DNA from: CAWBRT01 sp963791145
GTDB taxonomy: Bacteria > Acidobacteriota > Terriglobia > Terriglobales > Acidobacteriaceae
Direction: 5' to 3'
Assembly: GCA_963791145.1 (NCBI GenBank)
Contig: CAWBRT010000015.1
Coordinates: 124,001-188,000, forward strand
Length of the DNA stretch: 64,000 bases
Shown here: positions 17,170 through 26,065 of the stretch, piece after piece
Layout: every line of letters begins with the position of its first letter
Numbering within the stretch: position 1 is the stretch's first letter
Notes under the pieces: generated by a model
Told to the model about the DNA's origin: nothing
What the model saw: only the letters and a program-made list of their open reading frames with translations
The model's database searches: none
Made by a program: the position numbers and the translations under genes

Positions 17170-17805
17170 TCAGCGCGGAGAAACCTGCACCGGCTCTTCC
17201 ACCCGCGTATGGCGGCGCCGGCGCGTAATCAGCAGGATCACCACTGCGACGCCCGCAACCACCGCCAAAGCCATCTGCCAATGGGACAAGATGATGTTCT
17301 GGAACACATCTACGATATGCGGTCCGAAGAAGATGGTGAGCACGGAAAGGAGGCTGAAGCGCATCAGTCTGCCGACGAAAATCGACCCGACCAGCTTCAT
17401 CCAGCTCATCTCGACCACGCCCGCGCAGAAGACGAACAGCTTAAAAGGGGTCGGCGGAGGCATCATGGAAGGAATGATCAAGGCCCATATTCCATAGCGC
17501 TCCACCCGGCTATGCACCCGCGCGAAACGCTGCTGCCCGACTCGCTTGACCACGAACGCTTCGCCGCCCTTGTAGCCGATGAGATACGGTACCAGGCTTC
17601 CCACGGCCGAACCGATGGAGCCCAGCAGGATGTAGAGCCAGATTCGCCGGTGGTCGGTAAAGGCGTAATAGGCCATAACCGGGTCCAGGGGAATTCCAAA
17701 GGCGGCGGCATCCACCGTGGTCAGCACCAGAATCGCCAACGGCCCGCCCAGAGGGGCAAGCAGGTGCATGAAGAACGCCTTGTATTGAACAAAAAAATGC
17801 TTCAA
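17170..17805 (-). CDS. VTT/DedA-like membrane protein
   Basis: A 211-residue membrane protein with about five hydrophobic segments, including LLAPLGGPLAILVLTTVDAA, WLYILLGSIGSAVGSLVPYL and WQMALAVVAGVAVVILLI, and a basic tail RRRRHT. The GSAVGSLVPYLIGYKGGEA region and ALIIPSMMPPPTPFKLFVFC match the VTT (SNARE-associated/DedA) family; relatives act in lipid flipping and envelope homeostasis. It converges with the UvrC-like gene. The function is family-level only. Confidence 0.75.
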   Translation of the reverse strand: MKHFFVQYKAFFMHLLAPLGGPLAILVLTTVDAAAFGIPLDPVMAYYAFTDHRRIWLYILLGSIGSAVGSLVPYLIGYKGGEAFVVKRVGQQRFARVHSRVERYGIWALIIPSMMPPPTPFKLFVFCAGVVEMSWMKLVGSIFVGRLMRFSLLSVLTIFFGPHIVDVFQNIILSHWQMALAVVAGVAVVILLITRRRRHTRVEEPVQVSPR

Positions 17806-18292
17806 GACTCACCTGTCCCGCTTACACCATCCCACACAAGCCGCAACATGCGGGTAAAATCTCGATGAAACCGGCCGGCCCGCACCAGACACGTATCCGC
17901 TTGCTCGGTGCCCGAATCGGAATCCCCGGCACGTCGCTCTCTTGCGCCTGGGGTGCTATCGTCGCCGGAACACGCGCTAAAGCAAAACCAGGGAAGCTGT
18001 GGACCGAAGCCGCAACACTCCAGTCGCCGCGACCATCAGGGAGCGGCGACGCAGACAGCATTGTAAAGTCCATACCATCCCTGGTTTTGCCGTAATCCTG
18101 GCATGAAGCGGAAAAGACGGGCTGGTCGACCGCGCAGCGCCCAGTATTGATTTTATCGGCCAACCGAGGCCCTGTCGATAATGGGACTCGGTGGTTTTTC
18201 ACACATCGCCCCATAAGTGCTATGAAATCCGCTCTACGTGCTATGACCCGGAGCGAGTAGCTGGTTGCTTGTGGTTTGTTTCCGCGAAGATT
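17806..18292. other. Intergenic region with inverted repeats
   Basis: About 487 bases. It holds a hairpin GTCGCCG...CGGCGAC (18022-18049) inside a larger inverted pair: GCAAAACCAGGGA near 17982 and TCCCTGGTTTTGC near 18079. No signatures of tmRNA, RNase P RNA or SRP RNA were seen, and the open frames crossing it lack support. Confidence 0.45.
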
Positions 18293-18775
18293 CTAGACCT
18301 TGTGCACCCGTGGCGGCCCCGGCGGAAGCGCTTCCAGCAGTTCGCGGACGGTGCGCCGCAACACCGGGTGCCGCGCTCCGGGAGCGATCTCGGCCAGCGG
18401 CTGCAGCACGAAACGCCGCTCATGCATGGCCGCATGCGGCACCACCAGCGACGGCACGCTGATCACGGAACTGCCAAACAGCAGAATGTCGATATCGATC
18501 ACCCGCGGCCCCTTGGGTATTTTTCGCTTGCGCCCGAGCGCCTGTTCGATCTGCATTACGGCCGAAAGAAATTGGCGGGGCATGAGGTGGGTTCGTACCA
18601 TGACCGCGCAGTTCAGATACCAGGGCTGATGCTGCACCTCCACAGGCTCGGTTTCGTAAAAGCTGGAAACCGCTCCCAGCTCGCCCAGCGAACCCAGCCG
18701 CTCAATCGCGTCCTGGAGGTTCTGGGCGCGGTCGCCCAGGTTGGAGCCCAGCGAGAGATAAACAGTCTTTTCCAT
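18293..18775 (-). CDS. folK: 6-hydroxymethyl-7,8-dihydropterin pyrophosphokinase
   Basis: A 160-residue HPPK that transfers pyrophosphate from ATP to 6-hydroxymethyl-dihydropterin in folate synthesis. Seen: YLSLGSNLGDR at the N-terminus, the substrate loop SSFYETEPVEVQHQPWYLNC (residues ~37-56), ALGRKRKIPKGPRVIDIDIL (~83-102) containing the Mg-binding Asp pair, and PHAAMHERRFVLQPLAEIAP (~112-131). All expected motifs are intact. It stands alone, flanked by long repeat-rich gaps. Confidence 0.95.
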   Translation of the reverse strand: MEKTVYLSLGSNLGDRAQNLQDAIERLGSLGELGAVSSFYETEPVEVQHQPWYLNCAVMVRTHLMPRQFLSAVMQIEQALGRKRKIPKGPRVIDIDILLFGSSVISVPSLVVPHAAMHERRFVLQPLAEIAPGARHPVLRRTVRELLEALPPGPPRVHKV

Positions 18776-18783
18776 AAAAAGCA

Positions 18784-19258
18784 GGGAGGTTAGGAGTTAG
18801 GGATTAGGAATTGGCATTTTATCGTTCTGCTGGAACGTGCTCAATAAAACGGAATTGGTCGGTGGAAGCCCACGCCTTCACAGGCTGCGGAAAAACGCGC
18901 CGCAGCAACAAGCGAGGCGCTATGGATGTGGGTACCATAAGATCCGCTATCGAGATCTTGTAGTCCCAACCGACCGAAAATCTGTTTTTCCGCAGCCTCT
19001 TCAGGCGTGGGAAATAACGCTCCCTAGAGACGCCTTTAGGCGCTGTGGATAGATCGCCACGGCGGCTAAAGCCGACTTTGCCTGACGCCTTGCTCCCACG
19101 GCTGAAGCCGTGGGCTTCCACGATAATCCCTCGCTGCTACAGTCGAAACTCGTCAAGAGTTATTTATGAAACAAGCCGTAACGTGGTGGCGCTCCGCCCC
19201 TCCGCTATTAATCGCCAACTCCTAACCCCTATTCCCTAAACCCTAATCCCTATCCCCT
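18784..19258. repeat. Nested inverted repeat (REP/BIME type) inside telomere-like arms
   Basis: Outer arms: GGTTAGGAGTTAGGGATTAG (18789) and, inverted, CTCCTAACCCC, CCCTAAACCC (19212-19240). Inner arms: GAAGCCCACGCCTTCACAGG (from 18864) and GTTTTTCCGCAGCC with CAGGCGTGGG (18984-19011). Near 19090-19120 is CCCACGGCTGAAGCCGTGGG, a classic REP hairpin. It fills the folK to Zn-ribbon gap; no gene seen. Confidence 0.65.
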
Positions 19259-19265
19259 GAATTTC

Positions 19266-19922
19266 TCACGGCACAATCAGGTTGGAGCTGCCGGCGGCGG
19301 CGACCCCGGGGCCTTCGCTGGCGGCCGCGAACTTGGCCGCCAACTGCGCCAGGAATGCCCGCGAGCGCGGCTTCCCGCTGGTCCCTTTTACTGCCGCCCT
19401 GACCAGAAATACCAAGGCCTTCAGCACTTCGGAGTCCTTCAGGCTGGAGAACCCGAGGCGCTGCTGCTCCAGCGCGCGGTACTCCTCGACCCGGCGGCGC
19501 AACTCGTCGGCAATGGCCTGGTGCACCGGGTTCGTCGTCGATTCGTCGTAGATGATCCCTGAGCTGGTGAGGCGCTGATAGCTGCGGGCAAAGGCGGTCA
19601 GGGCGCGGATCACGTCGCTGTCGTTCCATTCGCGATGGGCGCTCCCCAGCCGGGACAGCGCGAACAGCAGGCCGGCGATGAGAGGCTCACGCTCGTAGTA
19701 GAAGCGCTGTTCGATCTCGATCTCCAGGAACAGCTCCTCGTCCTTCATCTGCTCCAGCGTGCGGGGTTGCTCGTGCGCGCGGGCCTGCTGCAGGTAAGGG
19801 CAATTCTCCGGGCAATCGAGGGTGACTTCGCGCTGTTCTCCGCAGCATTGCGGGCAAATGCGGCCATGAACGGCCGGGCAGAAGCGCTTTTCTTTTCTCT
19901 TCTCGCAAATCGAGCAGCTCAC
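19266..19922 (-). CDS. Conserved protein with N-terminal cysteine-rich zinc-binding motif
   Basis: A 218-residue protein. The first 45 residues carry CSICEKRKEKRFC, ICPQCCGEQ and CPENCPYL, enough Cys for two zinc sites. The rest is helical and charged (ELFLEIEIEQRFYYEREPLI, DELRRRVEEYRALEQQR), ending in an Ala-rich tail. No catalytic motif is visible. The fold is not recognised beyond the zinc ribbon; similar proteins occur in soil Acidobacteriota as I recall them, but no function is assigned. Start ATG 19922. Confidence 0.6.
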   Translation of the reverse strand: MSCSICEKRKEKRFCPAVHGRICPQCCGEQREVTLDCPENCPYLQQARAHEQPRTLEQMKDEELFLEIEIEQRFYYEREPLIAGLLFALSRLGSAHREWNDSDVIRALTAFARSYQRLTSSGIIYDESTTNPVHQAIADELRRRVEEYRALEQQRLGFSSLKDSEVLKALVFLVRAAVKGTSGKPRSRAFLAQLAAKFAAASEGPGVAAAGSSNLIVP

Positions 19923-20387
19923 GGATGCTCCCGGTAACGGCGGGGTATCCCCGGCAGCGGCGTCTCGCCTGCCGGGATGCTTTCATTATTGCATCCCGGC
20001 CCCTTCGTAACCCTTCTAGCTCAGGCCGGGCCCGGTCGGCCGAATCCCGCGCGGAGTGGCACTCCCCAGAGTGCAAGAAATGGAACTCCGGCGGGCGAGT
20101 GGCGCTCGTGAGTGCAGGGTTGCGGCAACCCTTCCGGTAGTTACCCCGGTGATGGCTGGTTCTCTACTTGCGATTTCCACTCTTGCCCGGCTGTTTTCCA
20201 CAGACGCTCCGGGCAGCCATACCCGATGCCGCCCTGGACTGCCAGAAATTGGCACAGTCAGTCAGCCGGCCAATCCCAGGGGCGAAAAAACCCGCATGAA
20301 ATCTGCACAAAACGCTTCCCGTTCCTGGAAGCGTGGTATAAGATACCGCTCGTTGAGTGGCACTCAACTCGAAGGAGGATATTTTCA
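19923..20387. other. HU upstream region with three GAGTGGC(A/G)CTC sites
   Basis: Copies at 20054-20064, 20097-20107 and 20355-20365; the last is embedded in a 17-nt palindrome. A hairpin AGGGTTGC/GGCAACCC lies at about 20115-20130. No gene seen. Confidence 0.45.
20352..20368. promoter_or_regulatory. 17-nt palindrome, candidate operator of the HU gene
   Basis: GTTGAGTG-G-CACTCAAC is perfect and ends 3 nt before the AAGGAGG ribosome binding site. A TATAAG-like -10 at 20337-20342 would place the operator just after +1, a position suited to repression. The binding protein is unknown; the half-sites are in reverse order relative to the CIRCE element. Confidence 0.45.
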
Positions 20388-20681
20388 ATGGCAGCTGGCA
20401 TGACCAAGACGGCGCTCGTTCGCCTGATGGCTGAGAAGCTTGAATTGAGCAATAAGGCCGCCGCCGCTTTCCTGGCCACCCTGGCCGAGGTTGCGGTAAA
20501 AGAAACCAAGAAGAACGGCATGTTCGTACTGCCCGGATTAGGACGCCTGAAGAAGTCAGCGCGCAAGGCGCGCATGGGCCGCAATCCGCAGACCGGCGAA
20601 CCGATCAAGATTCCGGCCAAGACAGTAGTGAAGTTCTATGTGGCTAAGGCCGTGAAGGATTCCATCGCTCCCAAGAAGTAA
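20388..20681 (+). CDS. HU-family DNA-binding protein
   Basis: A 97-residue histone-like protein. The N-terminal helices TKTALVRLMAEKLELSNKAA and ATLAEVAVKETKKNG are followed by the beta-arm segment FVLPGLGRLKKSARKARMGRNPQTG, with RNPQTG the HU/IHF signature, and EPIKIPAKTVVKFYVAKAVKD. It bends and compacts DNA in the nucleoid. Start ATG 20388 has AAGGAGGA 8 nt upstream, one of the strongest ribosome binding sites in the window. Upstream are three related palindromes that may control it. Monocistronic. Confidence 0.93.
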   Translation: MAAGMTKTALVRLMAEKLELSNKAAAAFLATLAEVAVKETKKNGMFVLPGLGRLKKSARKARMGRNPQTGEPIKIPAKTVVKFYVAKAVKDSIAPKK

Positions 20682-20812
20682 CTTCATTCCGGCGCGGCGG
20701 CGCTCGAAGCGTTCGCCGGTCGCCGGTACCCGGCAATACTCAGGCCGGCTGTTTCGCCCATGCGGGTCGAGCGGCTGGCCTGATTTCTTTTCCGCCCCCC
20801 TGTAACGCAACC

Positions 20813-21160
20813 TTACAAAACGACAACAGTGATTCCTTTGTTTTCGCGTCCCAGGTCGCGGTCCTGTTTCAGCCGCGGAAAGCGCTTCAGCAGAGACCAT
20901 GTCGACTCATCGGAGATGCGAAACTGCTCGCCGGGAATAAAATCCTTGATCGCGCCGCCGCGCCGGTAGCGGTCCAGCGCTTTCCAGACCTCCATCCGCA
21001 GGCTGCCGCCCACGCCGCTTGATCCGTATCCATGGATCAGTTTCAGCAGCGCAATCCGCTCCTGCCGTGCCGACGCCAGCGCCCGCTCCAGCCGCAGCAG
21101 TCCTTGCGTGACCGTGGGACGGTCTTCTTCCAGATTTACCAGCTTGATGAGGTCAGGCAT
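20813..21160 (-). CDS. Smr/MutS-family domain protein
   Basis: A 115-residue small Smr protein. The core LASARQERIALLKLIHGYGS followed by SGVGGSLRMEVWKALDRYRR contains the HGxG motif (His near residue 43) with a Gly-rich loop, as in Smr domains that nick branched DNA or cleave mRNA on collided ribosomes. The usual LDLHG motif is absent; the first strand reads MPDLIKLVNLEEDRPTVTQG. It stands alone between HU and a family A repeat. Nuclease function is uncertain. Confidence 0.65.
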   Translation of the reverse strand: MPDLIKLVNLEEDRPTVTQGLLRLERALASARQERIALLKLIHGYGSSGVGGSLRMEVWKALDRYRRGGAIKDFIPGEQFRISDESTWSLLKRFPRLKQDRDLGRENKGITVVVL

Positions 21161-21181
21161 CTGTAAACACGATCATACCTG

Positions 21182-21219
21182 GGGTGCCCCACATCTGCCT
21201 GATTTTGGCAGATGTGGGC
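21182..21219. repeat. Family A palindrome
   Basis: GGTGCCCCACATCTGCC, loop TGATTTT, GGCAGATGTGGG. A degraded second copy (CCCACTTCTGC...GTAGATGTGG) follows to about 21260. Confidence 0.65.
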
Positions 21220-21273
21220 GGCTTAGCATCCCACTTCTGCGAAAGGCGCGTAGATGTGGCGCACCGGCGCAAT

Positions 21274-23676
21274 CTATTGCGCTTGGGGTGGACCCAGCCA
21301 CTGCTCGAAGTGCTCCAGCATGCGGTGATACAGGTGCGAGCGCGCCGAGCTGCCGATGATGCCATGGCCGCTGCCGGGGTAGATTTCCAGGTCGAACTGC
21401 TTGCCCGCCAGGACCAGGTTGTGCACCAATTGCACGGAGTTCTGCAGCCAGACGTTGTCGTCGCTGGTTCCGTGCGCGATCAGCAGCCTTCCGCTCAGGT
21501 TGGAGGCTGCCGCCAGGATGGAGCTGCTCTGGTAACCTTCCGGATTATCCGCCGGCAGGCCCAGGTACCGCTCGGTGTAAGTGGAGTCATACAGGCGCCA
21601 GTCGCTGACCGGGGCCACCGCCACGCCCGCCTTGAACAGGCTCGAATGCGTGAGGGCGTACGCTGCCATGGATCCACCGAAGCTCCAGCCCCACCACCCG
21701 ACCCGGTTTCCATCCAGTTGTGGATAGCGCTCGAGAACCTGCTTCAGGGCGGCGAGCTGGTCGTTCAGTTCCACCGGGCCGAACCGCCGTTCGGTAGCGG
21801 TGGCGAATTTCCTGCCGCGGTTTCCCGTCCCGCGGTTATCCACCTTGAGAACGGCAAACCCGCGTTGCGCCATCACCTGATCCAGCAGCGTGACAGTCCT
21901 CCACTCATCGCGCACCAACTGTTCATGCGGGCCGCCGTAAGGATTGAGAATGAGCGGGATCCGGTTGCCGCTGGGCATGGCGCCAGCCGCCGGCAGAAGC
22001 AGCACTCCGTGCAGCAGCGTTCCATCCTCCGCCTTGAAATCAACGAACGCGGGCGGCAGCAGGTCGTACTCCGCGTCTTCCCGCGAACGCCAAATCTGTT
22101 TGCATTCTCCGTTCGCATTACAGAGCCGCAGGCGCGGGGGCGAGGTCAGCGCTGAAAAGCTGTCGGAATAGTACTTGCCGCTCGCCGGCATCTTCGTCTC
22201 GTGCACTCCGCCCTCGGCAGTGAGCCGGCGCAGTTCCGAGCCGTCGAGGTTTACCCGGAAAAGATTCACTTGCCTCCAGTCGTCCTGGTTGGCGGTGAAG
22301 AAGACGACGCGGGCTCGCTCGTCGAGGCCGCTGACTCCCAGCACCTCCCACTCGCCGCGCGTGAGCTGCCGAGCCAGCCGGGCTGGAGAAGACAGGGGAG
22401 AGGCGGAGTCATACTCGTACAGGTACAGATGAGTGTGTCCATCGCGCCAGCTCGGCCACAGGAAGCCACCGGCAAAGAAACGCAGCCCGCTGTTCACCTC
22501 GATGTAGTCGGGATCGCTTTCGCTCAGCGCCAGCCGGCTCGCGCCCGTTTCAATATCGAAGAAATAAAGCTCCGCCCTGTTCTGCGCACGGTTGAGCGCC
22601 AGCGCCCAGACGGTGCGCGCGTTCAGCCAGCCAAAGCGCGGGAGATAGTTGTCTTGCTCGCGCGACTCCCCGGGAAGACTCAGCCAGTGTATTTTGGCCG
22701 TTCCCGCCACGGCGGGCGTTGCCGCGCTCCCCGAGGTTTCTTGGGGCGCTTCGACAACGCCGAGACGCACGCGAGGGTTCGCCTCGCCGGGCTTGGGGTA
22801 CTTCAGGCGTTCGACGCTGGCATCTCTCGCAAGCCAATCCACCAGCGGCGAATCGGGCGCCAGCGTTTCGTCCATCTGCAGGAAAACGATGTGCCTGGAG
22901 TCGGGCGCCCAGAAGTAGTTGCTGCGCACGTCCAGCTCTTCCTGGTAGAGCCAGTCGGCTTCGCCGTTCAGTATGGAATCGCCTTGCCAGGGGGTTAACT
23001 GCCGCTCATGGGAAGCAGGCATGGGGCCGGCCTGACCCTTTGCGTCTTTTCCGGGAGCGCCATCCGGGCGCTGCTGTTGCGCTCTCCCGCTCGCCAGCAC
23101 GAACAGGTTATGGCGGCGAACGAAGCCGATGGAGCTGCCGTCAGGCGAAAACTTGGGATCGCTGTTCGGCTCCGCCGAGGCGGTAAGCTGAGTCGCATGC
23201 CCGCCCCGCAGATCGTAGAACCACAATTGACCGGCGGTCTCGAAGAGCAGTCCGTTCGAGTCGGGCGCCCATTGGTAGGCCGGTACATCATAGCGGGCGC
23301 GATACTCGCGCTTGCGCTCGCTCAACTCCCGCGGCGCCGCCAGCAGCGGCGCCAGCCGGTCGGCGGGGATCAGAACCCTGCCCCGTCCGCTCGCCGCCTC
23401 AATCTCGTAGAGTTCTTCGCGGCCGGTGCTTGGATCGATTCGCGCATAGCTCAGGCGCTTGCCGTCGGGACTCCATTCCAGAAAGCGAGGTGCGACCGAC
23501 TCCACCGCCGGCGAACGGAAAATGTCTTCCAGCGTGGGCTTCTTCTTGGGAGCGGCAGCGACCTGGGAAACGGCTGGCGCGACCAGCAGCAGAAAAGCCA
23601 GCGCCGCAAACAGCGCACGGCTCCCTTTGACGTACCGAAGCAATAAGGCGGGATGGGAATCTTTGCGGTTCACCAA
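21274..23676 (-). CDS. S9 family peptidase (dipeptidyl-peptidase IV-like), exported
   Basis: An 800-residue secreted serine peptidase. The signal peptide spans about residues 1-40 (hydrophobic ALFAALAFLLLVAPAVS). The DPP-IV N-terminal beta-propeller covers ~55-530 (repeats such as PKFSPDGSSIGFVRRHNLFV and WAPDSRHIVFLQMDE), and the alpha/beta-hydrolase domain ~570-800. Catalytic triad: Ser in WGWSFGGSMAAY (~662), Asp in GTSDDNVW (~737), His in GSGHGI (~770). The GPHEQLVRDEW and KVDNRGTGNRG words match bacterial DPP IV, which removes X-Pro dipeptides. Monocistronic; it probably serves peptide scavenging in the periplasm. Confidence 0.92.
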   Translation of the reverse strand: MVNRKDSHPALLLRYVKGSRALFAALAFLLLVAPAVSQVAAAPKKKPTLEDIFRSPAVESVAPRFLEWSPDGKRLSYARIDPSTGREELYEIEAASGRGRVLIPADRLAPLLAAPRELSERKREYRARYDVPAYQWAPDSNGLLFETAGQLWFYDLRGGHATQLTASAEPNSDPKFSPDGSSIGFVRRHNLFVLASGRAQQQRPDGAPGKDAKGQAGPMPASHERQLTPWQGDSILNGEADWLYQEELDVRSNYFWAPDSRHIVFLQMDETLAPDSPLVDWLARDASVERLKYPKPGEANPRVRLGVVEAPQETSGSAATPAVAGTAKIHWLSLPGESREQDNYLPRFGWLNARTVWALALNRAQNRAELYFFDIETGASRLALSESDPDYIEVNSGLRFFAGGFLWPSWRDGHTHLYLYEYDSASPLSSPARLARQLTRGEWEVLGVSGLDERARVVFFTANQDDWRQVNLFRVNLDGSELRRLTAEGGVHETKMPASGKYYSDSFSALTSPPRLRLCNANGECKQIWRSREDAEYDLLPPAFVDFKAEDGTLLHGVLLLPAAGAMPSGNRIPLILNPYGGPHEQLVRDEWRTVTLLDQVMAQRGFAVLKVDNRGTGNRGRKFATATERRFGPVELNDQLAALKQVLERYPQLDGNRVGWWGWSFGGSMAAYALTHSSLFKAGVAVAPVSDWRLYDSTYTERYLGLPADNPEGYQSSSILAAASNLSGRLLIAHGTSDDNVWLQNSVQLVHNLVLAGKQFDLEIYPGSGHGIIGSSARSHLYHRMLEHFEQWLGPPQAQ

Positions 23677-23784
23677 CGCCGAACTGTAAAGCTTTGTGCT
23701 CAGGTTTGCAAACTCAGCCGTATTGGAAGTGTGACTCGAAGTGAAAGGACGCTCGAAACTCGAAACTGGAAACTCGAAACTGAC

Positions 23785-24015
23785 TTACCGCACTAGCATC
23801 CAGATGCGAAGCAGTTGATAGAGCGCGACGAAGATGCCGACGCCGAAGTAGAAGTTGCGGCAGCTTGTGGTGGAAGGCGTGTTCGGCAATGGGAATCCGC
23901 GGCGGCGGGCGACGGCCACCATGGCCCGGTCCTGCTTGAGGATAAAATCGGCGAGCGGCTGGTGGAAGAGGGCGATCAGCAAGCCCATCGCCAGCCGTGT
24001 GAACTCGATCGTCAT
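23785..24015 (-). CDS. Small membrane protein, hypothetical
   Basis: A 76-residue protein with two hydrophobic segments: FTRLAMGLLIALFHQPLADF and, at the C-terminus, FYFGVGIFVALYQLLRIWML. The linker is basic (VAVARRRGFPLP). Start ATG 24015 is preferred over upstream codons because TAGTCT stands 7 nt before it (leaderless type) and the upstream peptide is Pro/Arg-rich nonsense. A GAAACTCGAAACTG word array abuts its 3' end (23750-23783). Function unknown. Confidence 0.55.
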   Translation of the reverse strand: MTIEFTRLAMGLLIALFHQPLADFILKQDRAMVAVARRRGFPLPNTPSTTSCRNFYFGVGIFVALYQLLRIWMLVR

Positions 24016-24022
24016 CCCCGCC

Positions 24023-24028
24023 AGACTA
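24023..24028 (-). promoter_or_regulatory. -10-like box of a leaderless start (small membrane protein)
   Basis: TAGTCT 7 nt before ATG 24015; the surrounding CGCTAGTCTGGCG also occurs before the decarboxylase start at 367. Confidence 0.3.
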
Positions 24029-24197
24029 GCGGTTGGAGCGTCTGCTCTCAATACAGCGAACGACCTAGTCCCTGCTGTTGGAAAGACCTGAAGGGCTCCT
24101 CTTAGAAGCGGCGCGGTGGCCGCCCACACTCTTAGGCATGGCCGGGGCCGGCAGGGTTCGAAGGCAGCGCGCATGCTAGAATTCCTCAAGTCTCCTC

Positions 24198-25235
24198 ATG
24201 AACCAGGACTTGACACAACTGATCGAGCTGCAGCAGGTCGAGGCTGAAATCTCGCGTCTGCAGGCGCAGATCGCTGCTCTGCCCAAGCGCGTGCAAGCCA
24301 TTGAAGCCAAGCTGGCCGACGCCAACGGCCGCGTGGCCAAGGCGCAGGCGGCTATCAAGGCCGACGAAGTCGCGCGCCGCAAGTATGAGTCCGAGATTCA
24401 AGGGCAGAACGAGCGCATCTCCAAGTTCCGCGAGCAGTCCCTGGCGGTCAAGACCAATGAACAGTACCGCGCCCTGATGAACGAGATCGGCTTTGCCGAG
24501 GACGAGATCCGCAAGCTGGAAGACAAAATTCTGGAGGCGATGCTCGACGTCGACGCCAAACACGCCGATGTGAAAAAGGCGCAGCAGGAGCTGGTCGAGG
24601 AATCCAAGGAGATCGAAAAGGAGAAGGCGGAGGTGCGCGCCAGAACGGCCGAGGCCGAGCAGGAACTGGGTGTCCGCCGGGCAAGGCAAAAGCAGCTTCG
24701 CGAGAGTGCCGAGGCCGACCTGCTGGCCCACTATGACCGCCTGCGGCGCTCGCGCGGCAACGCCCTGGCGGAGGCGCGCGAGCAGCGATGTACGGCCTGC
24801 CAGGTGCTGCTTCGTCCGCAGGTGTTCAACGAGTTGCGCCTGGAGGACAAGATCGCCACCTGCGAATCCTGCAGCCGTATCCTTTATTACGATCCCGCCA
24901 ACGCTCCCCAGGAACAGCCTGCCGTCGAAGCCAAGCCCGCCCCCGCGCAGCACGCCTGGTTCTACGTCGAGCAGGACGGCCAGGGACGCTTTCTGGCTAT
25001 GACCAATTCCAAGAGCGGCTGCAGCCTGCGCATCTACGACGCGCAGAGCGGGCGCTCGCTCGAGCGCCGCAGCGAAAAAGGCAAGAGCTACGAAGAGGCC
25101 TTCGCCGCCATGCTGCACGATGCCCGCAACCTCTTCGTCGACGACCCCAAGCTGGTGGAAGAGTCCAAAGAACAGCTGCCCGAAGAGGCCCTGCTCGATC
25201 TGCAACGGCAGGTACCGCAACAACGGCCGAGCTGA
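24198..25235 (+). CDS. Coiled-coil protein with C4 zinc ribbon
   Basis: A 345-residue protein. Residues ~5-190 are a long antiparallel coiled coil (QQVEAEISRLQAQIAALPKR; EIEKEKAEVRARTAEAEQEL). A C4 zinc ribbon follows: CTACQVLLRPQVFNELR and CESCSRILYYDP (~199-236). This is the zf-RING_7/CT398-like family, thought to act as a scaffold in some bacteria. Here a further ~100-residue C-terminal domain (WFYVEQDGQGRFLAMTNSKS; SLRIYDAQSGRSLERRSEKG) is added. It is divergent from the small membrane protein. Role unknown. Confidence 0.78.
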   Translation: MNQDLTQLIELQQVEAEISRLQAQIAALPKRVQAIEAKLADANGRVAKAQAAIKADEVARRKYESEIQGQNERISKFREQSLAVKTNEQYRALMNEIGFAEDEIRKLEDKILEAMLDVDAKHADVKKAQQELVEESKEIEKEKAEVRARTAEAEQELGVRRARQKQLRESAEADLLAHYDRLRRSRGNALAEAREQRCTACQVLLRPQVFNELRLEDKIATCESCSRILYYDPANAPQEQPAVEAKPAPAQHAWFYVEQDGQGRFLAMTNSKSGCSLRIYDAQSGRSLERRSEKGKSYEEAFAAMLHDARNLFVDDPKLVEESKEQLPEEALLDLQRQVPQQRPS

Positions 25236-25304
25236 CGACCACGATTGCGGTCCTCCGCGACTCGACTTGAGCTCCCCCGGTGATCTAGCCTGTTCTCTTG
25301 GAGG

Positions 25305-25458
25305 GTCATCCTGAGGGAGCGGCCTGGTGATGGACTCTTTCTAAAATCCCCGTTCGTTCAGGTAGTGCTTCGACTGTACAAAAGTTCCCAGCCGCGATGC
25401 GAAGGATCTGCTTTTTCGAAATATGACAGCAGATCCTTCGGCTTCGCCTCAGGATGAC
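25305..25458. repeat. Family C inverted repeat
   Basis: Outer arms GTCATCCTGAGG and CTCAGGATGAC; inner GAAGGATCTGCT and AGCAGATCCTTCG. Same family as 8166-8291, with an extra ~70-base segment between the left outer and inner arms. Confidence 0.75.
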
Positions 25459-25502
25459 ACTTCATCAAAAGTAATTCGGCTACGCTGTTTGTCCATTCCT
25501 TC

Positions 25503-25508
25503 TATAAT
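25503..25508 (+). promoter_or_regulatory. -10 box of a leaderless start (yqeY)
   Basis: Consensus TATAAT, exactly 6 nt before ATG 25515; the spacer CCCCCC cannot act as a ribosome binding site. Confidence 0.5.
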
Positions 25509-25514
25509 CCCCCC

Positions 25515-25967
25515 ATGAGCATCACCGAGAAAGTGCAGAAAGAAATGGTTGACGCCATGCGCGGCAAGCAGGAGCTGAGGCTTTCCACCCTGCGCATGGT
25601 GAAAGCCGCGCTCAAAAACAAAGAGATCGACAAGCGCTCCGCCCTCGACGAAAAAGAAGAGATGCAGGTTCTGTCGACCCTGATCAAGCAGCGCAAGGAT
25701 TCCATCGAGCAGTTCACCAAGGGCGGCCGGCTGGAGCTGGCACGGAAAGAGCAGCAGGAGATCGAGATCATCGAAGGCTACCTGCCCAAGGCGGTCGAGG
25801 AACAGGAAGTCGCAGCCACGGTAAAGGCGGTCATCGCCGAGATGGGCTCGCCCACCATGAAGGACATGGGCGCGGTGATGAAGAACGTCATGGCGCGCTT
25901 CAGCGGCGCACGCGTCGACGGCAAAATGGTCAGCGAGACCGTCAAAGGTGAGCTGGCGGGAAAATAA
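25515..25967 (+). CDS. yqeY: GatB/YqeY domain protein
   Basis: A 150-residue YqeY-family protein, related to the C-terminal tRNA-binding domain of the GatB amidotransferase subunit. It starts MSITEKVQKEMVDAMRGKQE, continues LSTLRMVKAALKNKEIDKRS, and has the family words EIEIIEGYLPKAVEEQEVAA and MKDMGAVMKNVMARFSGARV (~115-135). The precise role in tRNA or amidotransfer is not established. ATG 25515 lies 6 nt after a perfect TATAAT and lacks a Shine-Dalgarno, so the mRNA is probably leaderless. Confidence 0.9.
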   Translation: MSITEKVQKEMVDAMRGKQELRLSTLRMVKAALKNKEIDKRSALDEKEEMQVLSTLIKQRKDSIEQFTKGGRLELARKEQQEIEIIEGYLPKAVEEQEVAATVKAVIAEMGSPTMKDMGAVMKNVMARFSGARVDGKMVSETVKGELAGK

Positions 25968-26065
25968 CGCCCCACCTTCACATCGCGCTGCTCGACGTTA
26001 AATTGGGGTAGTTCCTTGGTTGGCGACCCACTTAAAGCGGGTTTTTCGTTGAGCGGGATCGGATC

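Noticed and set aside
17806..18292. Structured non-coding RNA gene
   Set aside because: Only inverted repeats are visible; no conserved core of tmRNA, RNase P, SRP or 6S RNA could be identified.
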